A stretch of DNA of 64,000 nucleotides from Ephydatia muelleri (lineage: Eukaryota; Porifera; Demospongiae; Spongillida; Spongillidae). Position numbers and translations under genes: made by a program. The notes under the pieces were generated by a model. The model had not been told where the DNA came from. It did not search any database and saw only the letters and a list, made by a program, of their open reading frames with translations. Below, piece after piece: positions 1-10,726 of the stretch (position 1 is the first letter of the stretch; each line of letters begins with the position of its first letter). The stretch spans positions 5,157,051 through 5,221,050 of the forward strand of contig JABACO010000019.1 in assembly GCA_013339895.1 (NCBI GenBank), given 5' to 3'.

Positions 1-215
1 TTAGATCTCTACACTACTCCTCAACATGCGTGATGCGCAATATGTGAAGCAAGCCAAAATTCTCGTTACCTTATTGTCAGCACGTGCCGCGGAAATAAAA
101 ATAATTAGGCACGCTGCAAAACAGAGGGACGTTACCTGACAGTGACCTTCGAAAAAGTACGCAATAGAGTGTAACTTGACCACAAATGCCCACTGTTCCG
201 TACCGAGTCTTCTTT

Positions 216-1055
216 TTAAAGTAAAAATAAATTATAATAAATATACCATTCTGTCAAAATATAATATAATACTATGTTCACCTCCTCTTCTTTTCTCCAT
301 TGCCTAAGGATCAAAGTTACGGTGGCAAATGTTACTGCATTCACAGGAAACGCCCGAATGAGGGTCGAATTTAACCCTTTGAAGAACACACGTATCGTCC
401 TGCTCTCCTGGTACGTCTTCCTGAAGCAATCCAACATGTTCCGGTACCGGGGCGGGCCATCCACCCCGTCAATCTGGATCCGGGACTTGACCAGGTCCAC
501 CGGGTAAGTGACGAGCCACGCCGCTATTCCACTCAGGCCTCCAGCGAGGCAAACAAAGATAGGTGAGAGGTCGTGTATGCTCTGGTCCTCCTGGAGCATC
601 GTCTGGCATGCCAGGTCGTAGGTGGCAAAATAAGCCCCAAAGGAGGGCACCTCCCTCCACAGAGTGGCTGTCAGACCCTTGAAGAAACCACGCCCCACCT
701 CCTTACGATAGATGGCTCCCGCAATGTGCAGGAGGCTGTGCTTGCTGCCGGAGGTGGTGGTGGTGGTGGGTGTGTCGCCATGGTGACCAAACACGGGCAC
801 GCCCACGTGGTCCTCCTGGATCTGACGTCTGAGTTTGAAGAGTTCCACAGGGCAGCAGATGAAGCTCTGGACTGCTCCGGCGGCCATTCCAGAGAGGGAG
901 GACTTGACCCACATGGGGGTGTGGTCGTCGGACTGCATGCGTCGCATGAGGTTGCCCTGAACCCCAAACACGATGGCGTTGATAGCCGCCATGCCAATCA
1001 TGGGGGAGGCCATTCCCTTGTACAGGGAAAAAAGCTACATTTTAAAAATGTGTGC

Positions 1056-1097
<42 letters not shown>

Positions 1098-1760
1098 TGT
1101 GTGTTGGCCAAATGTATGAGAGAGTGTGTGTGTGTGTGTTGTGCATGTGTATGTGTGTGAGAGTGTGTACATGTGTATGTGTGTGAGTGTGTACATGTGT
1201 ATGTGTGTGAGAGTGTGTGTACATGTGTATGTGCAGGTGTGCATGTTTGTGAACATCATCAAAACATTAAAACATGGTTCTTGAACCATCGGGTTTTCAA
1301 CACTGGCCAACTTCTCTTACCCCTTCGCTTCTTATGATGTGAGCAAAGCAGTGGACCGTCCCCTTGTAGCGCACCTTGCTGGCCGTAATCCCTTCCGTCT
1401 GGAGCCGTGCCTGTAATCGACGTGAAGTGATTAACCCCCATGCGTCCCGTGAAGCTATAACCTAATGTTGCGGTAACCATGACACAAACGACAGATCGAT
1501 AGGATGGGTTCACACGTCATACCTTAACCGTATCGAATGGGTGACCCACGACCAAACCAGCAGCGCCTGTGTAGGACGAAAATACATAAATCACCACAAG
1601 AACTTTATTTTTAAACGCTACGCAGTGACATAATATTATGCGATGCATTGAAAACAGTGTGAAACGCAGAGGTGCGTGAAAAATGGTATACCTATCGGTC
1701 ACGGGTTAATTAGGTGCCTATCTACTTACCACCAAACCACCCTGCAACGAAGTCTTCCAT
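216..1760 (-). CDS. SLC25A45/47/48-like mitochondrial carrier, copy A
   Basis: Four exons on the minus strand: 1760-1730 (starts MEDFVAGWFG), 1566-1523, 1410-1321 and 1034-216. All have GT/AG borders and matching phases. The product is an inner-membrane carrier with three repeats, marked by HPFDTVKARLQ, CPVELFKLRRQ and YPVDLVKSRIQ, each a P-x-[DE]-x-x-[KR] signature. The family moves small metabolites across the mitochondrial inner membrane; the substrate of this copy cannot be told. Compared with copy B, one extra base near the end removes the stop after RKEEE and adds a 21-residue tail. A glycine conserved in the second repeat (KEGGRGFFKG in copy B) reads valine here. Both changes look like allelic or consensus errors. 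The (GT)n tract at 1050-1240 lies in intron 3. Confidence 0.85.
1050..1240. repeat. (GT)n-rich tract in carrier intron 3, copy A
   Basis: An interrupted (TG)n stretch with TGTACATG inserts sits just upstream (gene sense) of the last exon of the carrier. The same tract, nearly identical, occurs at 8290-8490 in copy B. Open frames such as CVCVCV or HTHTHT across it are repeat translations, not genes. Confidence 0.95.
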
Positions 1761-3040
1761 CCTGCTCCGTTCTGTAATAGCTCATTAGTATCGGTTGATG
1801 CTTTACAGACCAAAATGACACGCACAAATACTACCACCCACCCCAACCGCTTCGCTCATCGCGTTGATCAAGCGTCCCGTTCCCAGGCTGCTGGCGTGGC
1901 TTTGTCTTTGAAGAGCTGTCAATATTGCGTCACGCCTATAATGAGCATCACGTCATTTCAGAAGATGATCGTTTAGTGTCCTTACGGCACGCTCCCACTA
2001 ATTTTTTGAATGGGGTGACTCATCGATGGTCACAGTTTACACTGCGTTCTGTTCTGACGTATTGCATGTGTGTATAAATAGCGCAATTTAGGGGCGGGCC
2101 ACTGTTAATATCGTTCGCATTACGCCCCAGAAATTTCCAAAGCTTTTTTCTATTCTGGTAAATTTACAGGGCGTTCGATGGGCAACGTTTTTCGATAATA
2201 AATTAGAAGACCGTTTGAATCTCAATTCTTCGTCATTATCGCTCCTTTTAACACTACTGAAGCTGAAGCGGCAAGTGCATGCATACTAAACTGGCGTTGG
2301 TTTTGTAAATTGTGTAACAGTATTGAAATGTATATAGGCCTACTCCGTAACTTCAAGTGCTATTTGCAGGCAAAGAATGGGCCAGCAACGCCCTGGGCAT
2401 TTTGCCTCATTACTATTTACACGTAACCTCTACGAATGAGAATAAATTAACACTGACGAACAAACATAGGCCAGGCATTGGCCCAAAGCTTCCCAACACA
2501 GATACGGTATGCCTCTGGATAGCCACAGATAGTCTCTGTAACAGGAACTGATGTGACTGAGGGTTGTACGCAGTCAATACTATTATTAGTTATGTTAACA
2601 TATGTAATTGCAACATATAATGAAATACATAATACATTATAAACATACTAATGCATACAGGAATAATTACACGTACACAATGTTGCATTATTTTATGTAT
2701 TTTTATTATATAATATGGGACAGTTTGTCCTATGTTTTATAACATTATAACTATAAAAATGCTCTGCGCGTGAATCGGTCGTAGCGTCCGAACGGTTAAT
2801 GCTATCGACTTCCTATTTTCACCACATGATGCCACACCATCTCTCCATGAATGAATCGAATATTGTCTCTTAGCTCCACTCCCTGAGGAAAATACAAGAG
2901 GTCTTACCTCCAGGGTTCGAAACACGAGTATTTCCCTGCAGGAGTGTCGGCATTGCCTCAAATTCGGTTTCCAGTTAGAGAAGCTCTTGAGGTACTTAAA
3001 TATCCTTTTCGTTAATTTTTACTTCAACAGGTGATAAGAT
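1761..3040. other. Upstream region of carrier copy A; no gene recognised
   Basis: No coding exon is recognised here. At 2073-2080 there is TATAAATA followed by a GC box (GGGGCGGGCC, 2091-2100), oriented toward the right, away from the carrier. CACGTCA-type half sites occur nearby. From 2716 the sequence is the left arm of a palindromic element (full copy at 9943-10726), bordered on the left by TA and cut by the assembly gap at 3041. Confidence 0.6.
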
Positions 3041-4040
3041 NNNNNNNNNNNNNNNNNNNNNNNNNNNNNNNNNNNNNNNNNNNNNNNNNNNNNNNNNNNN
3101 NNNNNNNNNNNNNNNNNNNNNNNNNNNNNNNNNNNNNNNNNNNNNNNNNNNNNNNNNNNNNNNNNNNNNNNNNNNNNNNNNNNNNNNNNNNNNNNNNNNN
3201 NNNNNNNNNNNNNNNNNNNNNNNNNNNNNNNNNNNNNNNNNNNNNNNNNNNNNNNNNNNNNNNNNNNNNNNNNNNNNNNNNNNNNNNNNNNNNNNNNNNN
3301 NNNNNNNNNNNNNNNNNNNNNNNNNNNNNNNNNNNNNNNNNNNNNNNNNNNNNNNNNNNNNNNNNNNNNNNNNNNNNNNNNNNNNNNNNNNNNNNNNNNN
3401 NNNNNNNNNNNNNNNNNNNNNNNNNNNNNNNNNNNNNNNNNNNNNNNNNNNNNNNNNNNNNNNNNNNNNNNNNNNNNNNNNNNNNNNNNNNNNNNNNNNN
3501 NNNNNNNNNNNNNNNNNNNNNNNNNNNNNNNNNNNNNNNNNNNNNNNNNNNNNNNNNNNNNNNNNNNNNNNNNNNNNNNNNNNNNNNNNNNNNNNNNNNN
3601 NNNNNNNNNNNNNNNNNNNNNNNNNNNNNNNNNNNNNNNNNNNNNNNNNNNNNNNNNNNNNNNNNNNNNNNNNNNNNNNNNNNNNNNNNNNNNNNNNNNN
3701 NNNNNNNNNNNNNNNNNNNNNNNNNNNNNNNNNNNNNNNNNNNNNNNNNNNNNNNNNNNNNNNNNNNNNNNNNNNNNNNNNNNNNNNNNNNNNNNNNNNN
3801 NNNNNNNNNNNNNNNNNNNNNNNNNNNNNNNNNNNNNNNNNNNNNNNNNNNNNNNNNNNNNNNNNNNNNNNNNNNNNNNNNNNNNNNNNNNNNNNNNNNN
3901 NNNNNNNNNNNNNNNNNNNNNNNNNNNNNNNNNNNNNNNNNNNNNNNNNNNNNNNNNNNNNNNNNNNNNNNNNNNNNNNNNNNNNNNNNNNNNNNNNNNN
4001 NNNNNNNNNNNNNNNNNNNNNNNNNNNNNNNNNNNNNNNN
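3041..4040. other. Assembly gap of exactly 1000 N
   Basis: The run of N is exactly 1000 long, so it is a fixed-size scaffold placeholder rather than a measured gap. It begins at the base where the equivalent position in copy B (10267) enters the inner part of a long palindrome. Confidence 1.
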
Positions 4041-4854
4041 ACAGGCAGTATTGCTAAACTTCAATATAATGCTCTGAAAGCTATCATAATATCTTATAAC
4101 AAAAATAATGAATGTATAGTTAAATGACGTTGAACTTTAATATAATGCTCTGAAAGCGTTATATATATCCAGTATATCTAGCATGTTGTGGACAAAGTAA
4201 AACATATTCATTACAGACAAATGATGGTTGTGTATGATATGAGCAGAAATTGGGTTGGAAATCTCATACCATTAAAAAAGACATGAACAAAACTTTTATT
4301 AACTGAGACAAACAGTGGTAAGGCTGTCACATTGATCCTGTGTTGTTTTAGACAGTACATATGAAAATCCCTAATCATATTCAGAATGCTACACTCCACT
4401 CCTGCATGCCTTTTAGTGATATTAAAATCTTTTGACAATGTTGTGCAGACAACAACAAAACAAAACAAAAAAAATCCTTTGAAAAGCCACACCCCCATGT
4501 TTAGACATGCATGAAAATTGGTTGGATCTCAGCTTGAAACAATGTGCCCATGGCTCCTGCCATGCCTTCCCCCTGGGCACCATGCTTTACACTGTATGGT
4601 TCATTTTTGGCATCAGAACTGTGCAGGTGGTGTCCTTATGAGTGTAGGGAAGGAGGGGTAGTCGACAGTTTGGGGGTATTTGAGTTGGTGATGTAATGCT
4701 TCCTGCCTGCAGCTCATATCCAAGCTCCAGAGTCAAAGCAGATGATGAAGATAAACAGAACGTTGGTGTCATGGGAACGGTCTCTTTGGTCCAAAATGTT
4801 ACCCTCTCTACTCAGCCTATTTGCAGCTTTGACTGGAATGCTGATAAGGTACCT
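4041..4854. other. AT-rich intergenic sequence, no gene seen
   Basis: I see no coding exon here. A short direct repeat (AATATAATGCTCTGAAAGC) occurs at about 4061 and again at about 4138. The open frames in this stretch lack splice context or family motifs. Confidence 0.6.
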
Positions 4855-5374
4855 CAAAGTCAAGTTATTGGGTCTCTCACCTCAAACACTTTCTGACTAC
4901 AATTAATTGAAATTTTGACCTTTTATCATAACGTTTGTTCAAAAGGTAGGCGTTTCCACTTGTAGATTGTTTAAGGATCAAGATTGGGGAAAATCTATAT
5001 AGCACACTTCTACATCATAATTATTAATGGTTATCAATCTGTCATAAGGATATTGTCGTTTCATGATTTGCAAATTGTATTTGAGTTTAAAACAAAGTGC
5101 CATTGCCTCCAATCACAAAATTTGTACTGGCTTCATCAGACTCTTGCAAACTAGAGTTAGTAAAAATTGGGTGAGGACCTCTGTGGGTTGTGAAGTTATT
5201 ATGTAATATATGAGGGATGCTTGTTTTGCTAGGTTTAAACAAACACTACTCCATATCAGGCTATAGTTATGCTGATGTTTTGATTTTGAGCACACATTTT
5301 GAACAAAGGTTTATGATAAAAGGTCTAATTGTAGTTGAAAGTGTTAGGTGAGAGACCCAATAACTTGGGTTTTG
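4855..5374. mobile_element. Fold-back/MITE-like element with ~85-bp terminal inverted repeats
   Basis: The left end (AAGTTATTGGGTCTCTCACC, from about 4862) recurs as its reverse complement near 5349-5368. Similarity continues inward for 80-90 bases with small indels, through TGACCTTTTATCATAA and TTGTTCAAAA. The roughly 350-bp centre has no convincing ORF. This is the structure of a non-autonomous inverted-repeat element; no target duplication is obvious. Confidence 0.75.
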
Positions 5375-5651
5375 ACATATCTTTACTACCTCTACAATGT
5401 GGCTAAGCATGAAAAGGAGTTGAGGTAGTCATACAATATTTTGTGAGAACTGACATCACTTCCTTTAGTGGTGAAGTGTGTAAATACAGCTTTCTTTATT
5501 GGAAAACAAAATAGATGTGTGACATGCTGTGTACAGTGCAGCAGAACACACACAGACACATAGAGGGCGTATTGTGGAAAGTTATTGATTTTGTATCGTC
5601 TGTTGACTTTTAAATAGGCTGTGTAATTGCCAATCCCACTACTCTAATGCA

Positions 5652-6165
5652 CGCTCCCTTGCCTCTAATCCACCCTCCCTTGCCTCTAATCCACCCTCCT
5701 TGTCTCTAATCCACCCTCCCTTGTCTCTAATCCACCCTCCCTTGTCTCTAATCCACCCTCCCTTGTCTCTAATCTACCCTCCCTTGTCTCTAATCCACCC
5801 TCCCTTGTCTCTAATCCACCCTCCCTTGTCTCTAATCTACCCTCCCTTGTCTCTAATCCACCCTCCCTTGCCTCTAATCCACCCTCTCTTGTCTCTAATC
5901 CACCCTCCCTTGCCTCTAATCCATCCTTCCTTGCCTCTAATCCACCCTCCCTTGCCTCTAATCCATCCTTCCTTGCCTCTAATCCACCCTCCCTTGCCTC
6001 TAATCCACCCTTCCTTGCCTCTAATCCACCCTCCCTTGCCTCTAATCCATCCTTCCTTGCCTCTAATCCACCCTCCCTTGCCTCTAATCAACCCTTCCTT
6101 GCCTCTAATCCACCCTCCCTTGCCTCTAATCCATCCTTCCTTGCCTCTAATCCACCCTTCCTTGT
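5652..6165. repeat. 21-bp minisatellite, ~24 copies
   Basis: The unit is CCACCCTCCCTTGTCTCTAAT with T/C variants. Because 21 is a multiple of 3 it gives a long open frame of SLIHPPL repeats on the plus strand and a WIRGKGG-type frame on the minus strand. Neither has a start context or splice signals, so I do not call a gene. The complementary strand is G-rich (GGGAGGGTGG in each unit). Confidence 0.95.
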
Positions 6166-6194
6166 CTTTCCATTGCCATCACACACACCTTTAG

Positions 6195-7236
6195 GAAGGA
6201 CTGCTGACATCATGCTCTTTTGACCAAACCATAAGGGTGTGTATTGTGTCGAAACTCAAGACCCTATAAGGCACTAGAGCGTTGCAGATTCCCATGATCT
6301 AATCTCATCCCAACATATATGACTCTCAGCACTTCGTTTTTTGTGTATGATAAAATTATATATATATATATCCATGTCACATGATCAGTTTTATTAATGA
6401 CCCCTGTTATCAAGTATTTTGATGGCATCTGATGTCGTGTTTTTTGCTGTGTGGCTAACAGAAGCTGGGAGTGTGCTGAAGTTGTGTAGTACAGTTGCCA
6501 TGTTGATGATGGGTTCCACTAGGGATGTTTGTGGGCATTGGAGGGGAAATACTTGTCGTTTCCTCATTCACTCCCAAAATACTGCTCGCCTTCTCATGCA
6601 TATGTGCCCTTCCAATTGGTTGGACGTAACCACCATCTTGGAAAACGGCAATATTGATGCACTACCATGATAGCTTGAGCAGTGAGCAGGTCATCTGGCA
6701 ATTCAGAGGTTGTGAACTCGCGATAATAAATGCATGCAACACCAAATGCGAATGCTCATCTTTCTCGTTTGTTGATATTACACACGAGTCCCATGGACCT
6801 TTATAATGGCACATGCAAGATGGGTAGATTTTTCTACCTTCAAACTAATGAAAAGCTGGTGAAATATTAAGCTAGCCCAAATTAAATGCAGCCAAGAAAA
6901 TAGAAAATACCCTGTTCCGGCTCGGAACAGGGTATTTTACAGACCGTCAGCAGAACAAAGTGCTTGAACTAAAAAACGATGTGTAAGCCACAATTTACAT
7001 TCTATTAATTGCGTAACTCTTTCGAAAAGTTGGCCACGTAGCTCAAGCTTAGGCAGTTACAAACTCACACACACATGCACAGCAAGGGAAGGAAACATTC
7101 ATTTGTGCACGAAACATTAATGGCGCCTACCTGCAATTGAGTGTGGTACAGTGAGTGAGTGTATACGATATAGATGATGATGTGAGCTATATAACCTGCA
7201 ATACCGTGCTAATAAGCATCACGTGGTAGCCACATC
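6195..7236. other. Intergenic sequence between repeat copies, no gene seen
   Basis: This is unique sequence between the 21-bp minisatellite and copy B of the 3-kb repeat. I see no supported exon. It contains one perfect hairpin (6904-6938), listed separately. Confidence 0.6.
6904..6938. repeat. Perfect 16-bp inverted repeat, 3-nt loop
   Basis: AAAATACCCTGTTCCG at 6904-6919 pairs perfectly with 6923-6938 around the loop GCT. No coding context is visible around it. Confidence 0.95.
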
Positions 7237-8294
7237 TATTAGATCTCTACACTACTCCTCAACATGCGTGATGCGCAATATGTGAAGCAAGCCAAAATTC
7301 TCGTTACCTTATTGTCAGCACGTGCCGCGGAAATAAAAATAATTAGGCACGCTGCAAAACAGAGGGACGTTACCTGACAGTGACCTTCGAAAAAGTTACG
7401 CAATAGAGTGTAACTTGACCACAAATGCCCACTGTTCCGTACCGAGTCTTCTTTTTAAAGTAAAAATAAATTATAATAAATATACCATTCTGTCAAAATA
7501 TAATATAATACTATGTTCACTCCTCTTCTTTTCTCCATTGCCTAAGGATCAAAGTTACGGTGGCAAATGTTACTGCATTCACAGGAAACGCCCGAATGAG
7601 GGTCGAATTTAACCCTTTGAAGAACACACGTATCGTCCTGCTCTCCTGGTACGTCTTCCTGAAGCAATCCAACATGTTCCGGTACCGGGGCGGGCCATCC
7701 ACCCCGTCAATCTGGATCCGGGACTTGACCAGGTCCACCGGGTAAGTGACGAGCCACGCCGCTATTCCACTCAGGCCTCCAGCGAGGCAAACAAAGATAG
7801 GTGAGAGGTCGTGTATGCTCTGGTCCTCCTGGAGCATCGTCTGGCATGCCAGGTCGTAGGTGGCAAAATAAGCCCCAAAGGAGGGCACCTCCCTCCACAG
7901 AGTGGCTGTCAGACCCTTGAAGAAACCACGCCCACCTTCCTTACGATAGATGGCTCCCGCAATGTGCAGGAGGCTGTGCTTGCTGCCGGAGGTGGTGGTG
8001 GTGGTGGGTGTGTCGCCATGGTGACCAAACACGGGCACGCCCACGTGGTCCTCCTGGATCTGACGTCTGAGTTTGAAGAGTTCCACAGGGCAGCAGATGA
8101 AGCTCTGGACTGCTCCGGCGGCCATTCCAGAGAGGGAGGACTTGACCCACATGGGGGTGTGGTCGTCGGACTGCATGCGTCGCATGAGGTTGCCCTGAAC
8201 CCCAAACACGATGGCGTTGATAGCCGCCATGCCAATCATGGGGGAGGCCATTCCCTTGTACAGGGAAAAAAGCTACATTTTTAAAAATGTGTGC

Positions 8295-8336
<42 letters not shown>

Positions 8337-10266
8337 TGTGTGTTGGCCAAATGTATGAGAGAGTGTGTGTGTGTGTGTTGTGCATGTGTATGTGTGTGAG
8401 AGTGTGTACATGTGTATGTGTGTGAGTGTGTACATGTGTATGTGTGTGAGAGTGTGTGTACATGTGTATGTGCAGGTGTGCATGTTTGTGAACATCATCA
8501 AAACATTAAAACATGGTTCTTGAACCATCGGGTTTTCAACACTGGCCAACTTCTCTTACCCCTTCGCTTCTTATGATGTGAGCAAAGCAGTGGACCGTCC
8601 CCTTGTAGCGCACCTTGCTGGCCGTAATCCCTTCCGTCTGGAGCCGTGCCTGTAATCGACGTGAAGTGATTAACCCCATGCGTCCCGTGAAGCTATAACC
8701 TAATGTTGCGGTAACCATGACACAAACGACAGATCGATAGGATGGGTTCACACGTCATACCTTAACCGTATCGAATGGGTGACCCACGACCAAACCAGCA
8801 GCGCCTGTGTAGGACGAAAATACATAAATCACCACAAAGAACTTTATTTTTAAACGCTACGCAGTGACATATATATTATGCGATGCATTGAAAACAGTGA
8901 AACGCAGAGGTGCGTGAAAAAATGGTATACATATCGGTCACGGGTTAATTAGGTGCCTATCTACTTACCACCAAACCACCCTGCAACGAAGTCTTCCATC
9001 CTGCTCCGTTCTGTAATAGCTCATTAGTATCGGTTGATGCTTTACAGACCAAAATGACACGCACAAATACTACCACCCACCCCAACCGCTTCGCTCATCG
9101 CGTGATCAAGCGTCCCGTTCCCAGGCTGCTGGCGTGGCTTTGTCTTTGAAGAGCTGTCAATATTGCGTCACGCCTATAATGAGCATCACGTCATTTCAGA
9201 AGATGATCGTTTAGTGTCCTTACGGCACGCTCCCACTAATTTTTTGAATGGGGTGACTCATCGATGGTCACAGTTTACACTGCGTTCTGTTATGACGTAT
9301 TGCATGTGTGTATAAATAGCGCAATTTAGGGGGCGGGCCACTGTTAATATCGTTCGCATTACGCCCAGAAATTTCCAAAGCTTTTTTCTATTCTGGTAAA
9401 TTTACAGGCGTTCGATGGGCAACGTTTTCGATAATAAATTAGAAGACCGTTTTGAATCTAAATTTCTTCGTCATTATCGCTCCTCTTAACACTACTGAAG
9501 CTGAAGCGGCAAGTTGCATGCATACTAAACTGGCGGTGTAACAGGTATTGAAATGTATCTAGGCCTACTCCGTAACTTCAAGTGCTATTTGCAGGCAAAG
9601 AATGGGCCAGCAACGCCTGGGCATTTTGCCTCATTACTATTTACACGTTAACCTCTACGAATGAGAATAAATTAACACTGACGAAACAAACATAGGCCAG
9701 GCATTGGGCCAAAGCTTCCCAACACAGATACGGTATTGCCTCTGGATAGCCACAGATAGTCTCTGTAACAGGAACTGATGTGACTGAGGGTTGTACGCAG
9801 TCAATACTATTATTAGTTATGTTAACATATGTAATTGCAACATATAATGAAATACATAATACATTATAAACATACTAATGCATACAGGAATAATTACACG
9901 TACACAATGTTGCATTATTTTATGTATTTTTATTATATAATATGGGACAGTTTGTCCTATGTTTTATAACATTATAACTATAAAAATGCTCTGCGCGTGA
10001 ATCGTCGTAGCGTCCGAACGGTTAATGCTATCGACTTCCTATTTTCACCACATGATGCCACACCATCTCTCCATGAATGAATCGAATATTGTCTCTTAGC
10101 TCCACTCCCTGAGGAAAATACAAGAGGTCTTACCTCCAGGGGTTCGAAACACGAGTATTTCCCTGCAGGAGTGTCGGCATTGCCTCAAATTCGGTTTCCA
10201 GTTAGAGAAGCTCTTGAGGTACTTAAATATCCTTTTCGTTAATTTTTACTTCAACAGGTGATAAGA
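7237..10266. repeat. ~3 kb direct repeat, copy B (complete)
   Basis: This is the second copy of the 1-3040 unit, starting at TTAGATCTCTACACTACTCC. It contains the intact-looking carrier gene, the upstream region with TATAAATA at about 9311-9318, and then continues into the full palindromic element. The unique sequence to its left (4041-7236) shows the copies are not immediately adjacent. Confidence 0.95.
7517..8999 (-). CDS. SLC25A45/47/48-like mitochondrial carrier, copy B
   Basis: Four exons on the minus strand: 8999-8969, 8804-8761, 8649-8560 and 8272-7517, predicting about 306 residues, a normal SLC25 length. Start MEDFVAGWFGG is typical of the SLC25A45/47/48 branch. The three carrier signatures (HPFDTVK, CPVELFK, YPVDLVK) and the matching downstream glycines (GLTATLWREVPSFGAYF, KGLNSTLIRAFPVNAVTF) are all present. 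It ends RKEEE-stop, as expected for the family, so this copy is the better gene model. An insert between the second and third repeats contains a run of threonines (TPTTTTTSG). The branch's substrates are small mitochondrial metabolites; which one applies here is unknown. Confidence 0.92.
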
Positions 10267-10726
10267 TATTTGCTTTCTAAGTTAAAGCACATTTCGTAGT
10301 TTCGCGGGTCGGGTCTAATATATAATATTATAATTATGTATTAGACCCGACCCGCGAAACTAGCGGGAAATGTGCTTTAACTTAGAAAGCATATATCTTA
10401 TCACCTGTTGAAGTAAAAATTAACGAAAAGGACATTTAAGTACCTCAAGAGCTTCTCTAACTGGAAACCGAATTTGAGGCAATGCCGACACTCCTGCAGG
10501 GAAATACTCGTGTTTCGAACCCCTGGAGGTAAGACCTCTTGTATTTTCCTCAGGGAGTGGAGCTAAGAGACAATATTCGATTCATCCATGGAGAGATGGT
10601 GTGGCATCATGTGGTGAAAATAGGAAGTCGATAGCATTAACCGTTCGGACGCTACGACGATTCACGCGCAGAGCATTTTTATAGTTATAATGTTATAAAA
10701 CATAGGACATTGCGGAAACTGTCCCA
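9943..10726. mobile_element. 784-bp palindromic element flanked by TA
   Basis: Two arms of about 380 bases read as reverse complements around a ~20-base AT-rich centre near 10322-10342. The outer ends are TGGGACAGTTT at the left and its complement at the right, both flanked by TA, compatible with a Tc1/mariner-type target duplication. The right arm has 7 extra bases (CCGCAAT) near its end. The element has no internal coding capacity, so it would be non-autonomous. The left arm also occurs at 2716-3040 in repeat copy A. Confidence 0.8.

Larger units (their letters stand above)
1..3040. repeat. ~3 kb direct repeat, copy A (left end truncated by window)
   Basis: This stretch is repeated almost base for base at about 7237-10266, in the same orientation and 7.2 kb away. 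It carries one full carrier gene, its upstream region and the left arm of a palindromic element. Differences from copy B are scattered single-base substitutions and one- or two-base indels, many in homopolymers. That pattern fits two alleles or consensus error better than an old duplication. Copy A runs directly into an N gap. Confidence 0.95.

Noticed and set aside
573..1160. 195-codon plus-strand frame opposite the carrier
   Set aside because: It is antisense to the conserved carrier exon, runs into the GT tract and has no family motif. The same applies to 7811-8284 and the other antisense frames over both carriers.
3024..4077. Long open frames on both strands across 3041-4040
   Set aside because: They consist of N translated as X in the assembly gap.
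5700..6194. 164-codon plus frame of SLIHPPL repeats and its minus shadow
   Set aside because: It comes entirely from the 21-bp minisatellite and has no start context, splice sites or non-repeat sequence.
10140..10520. GGTTCGAAAC and GTTTCGAACCCC, resembling a tRNA T-loop
   Set aside because: They are the same palindrome arm read twice; no acceptor stem, D arm or anticodon arm can be formed around them.
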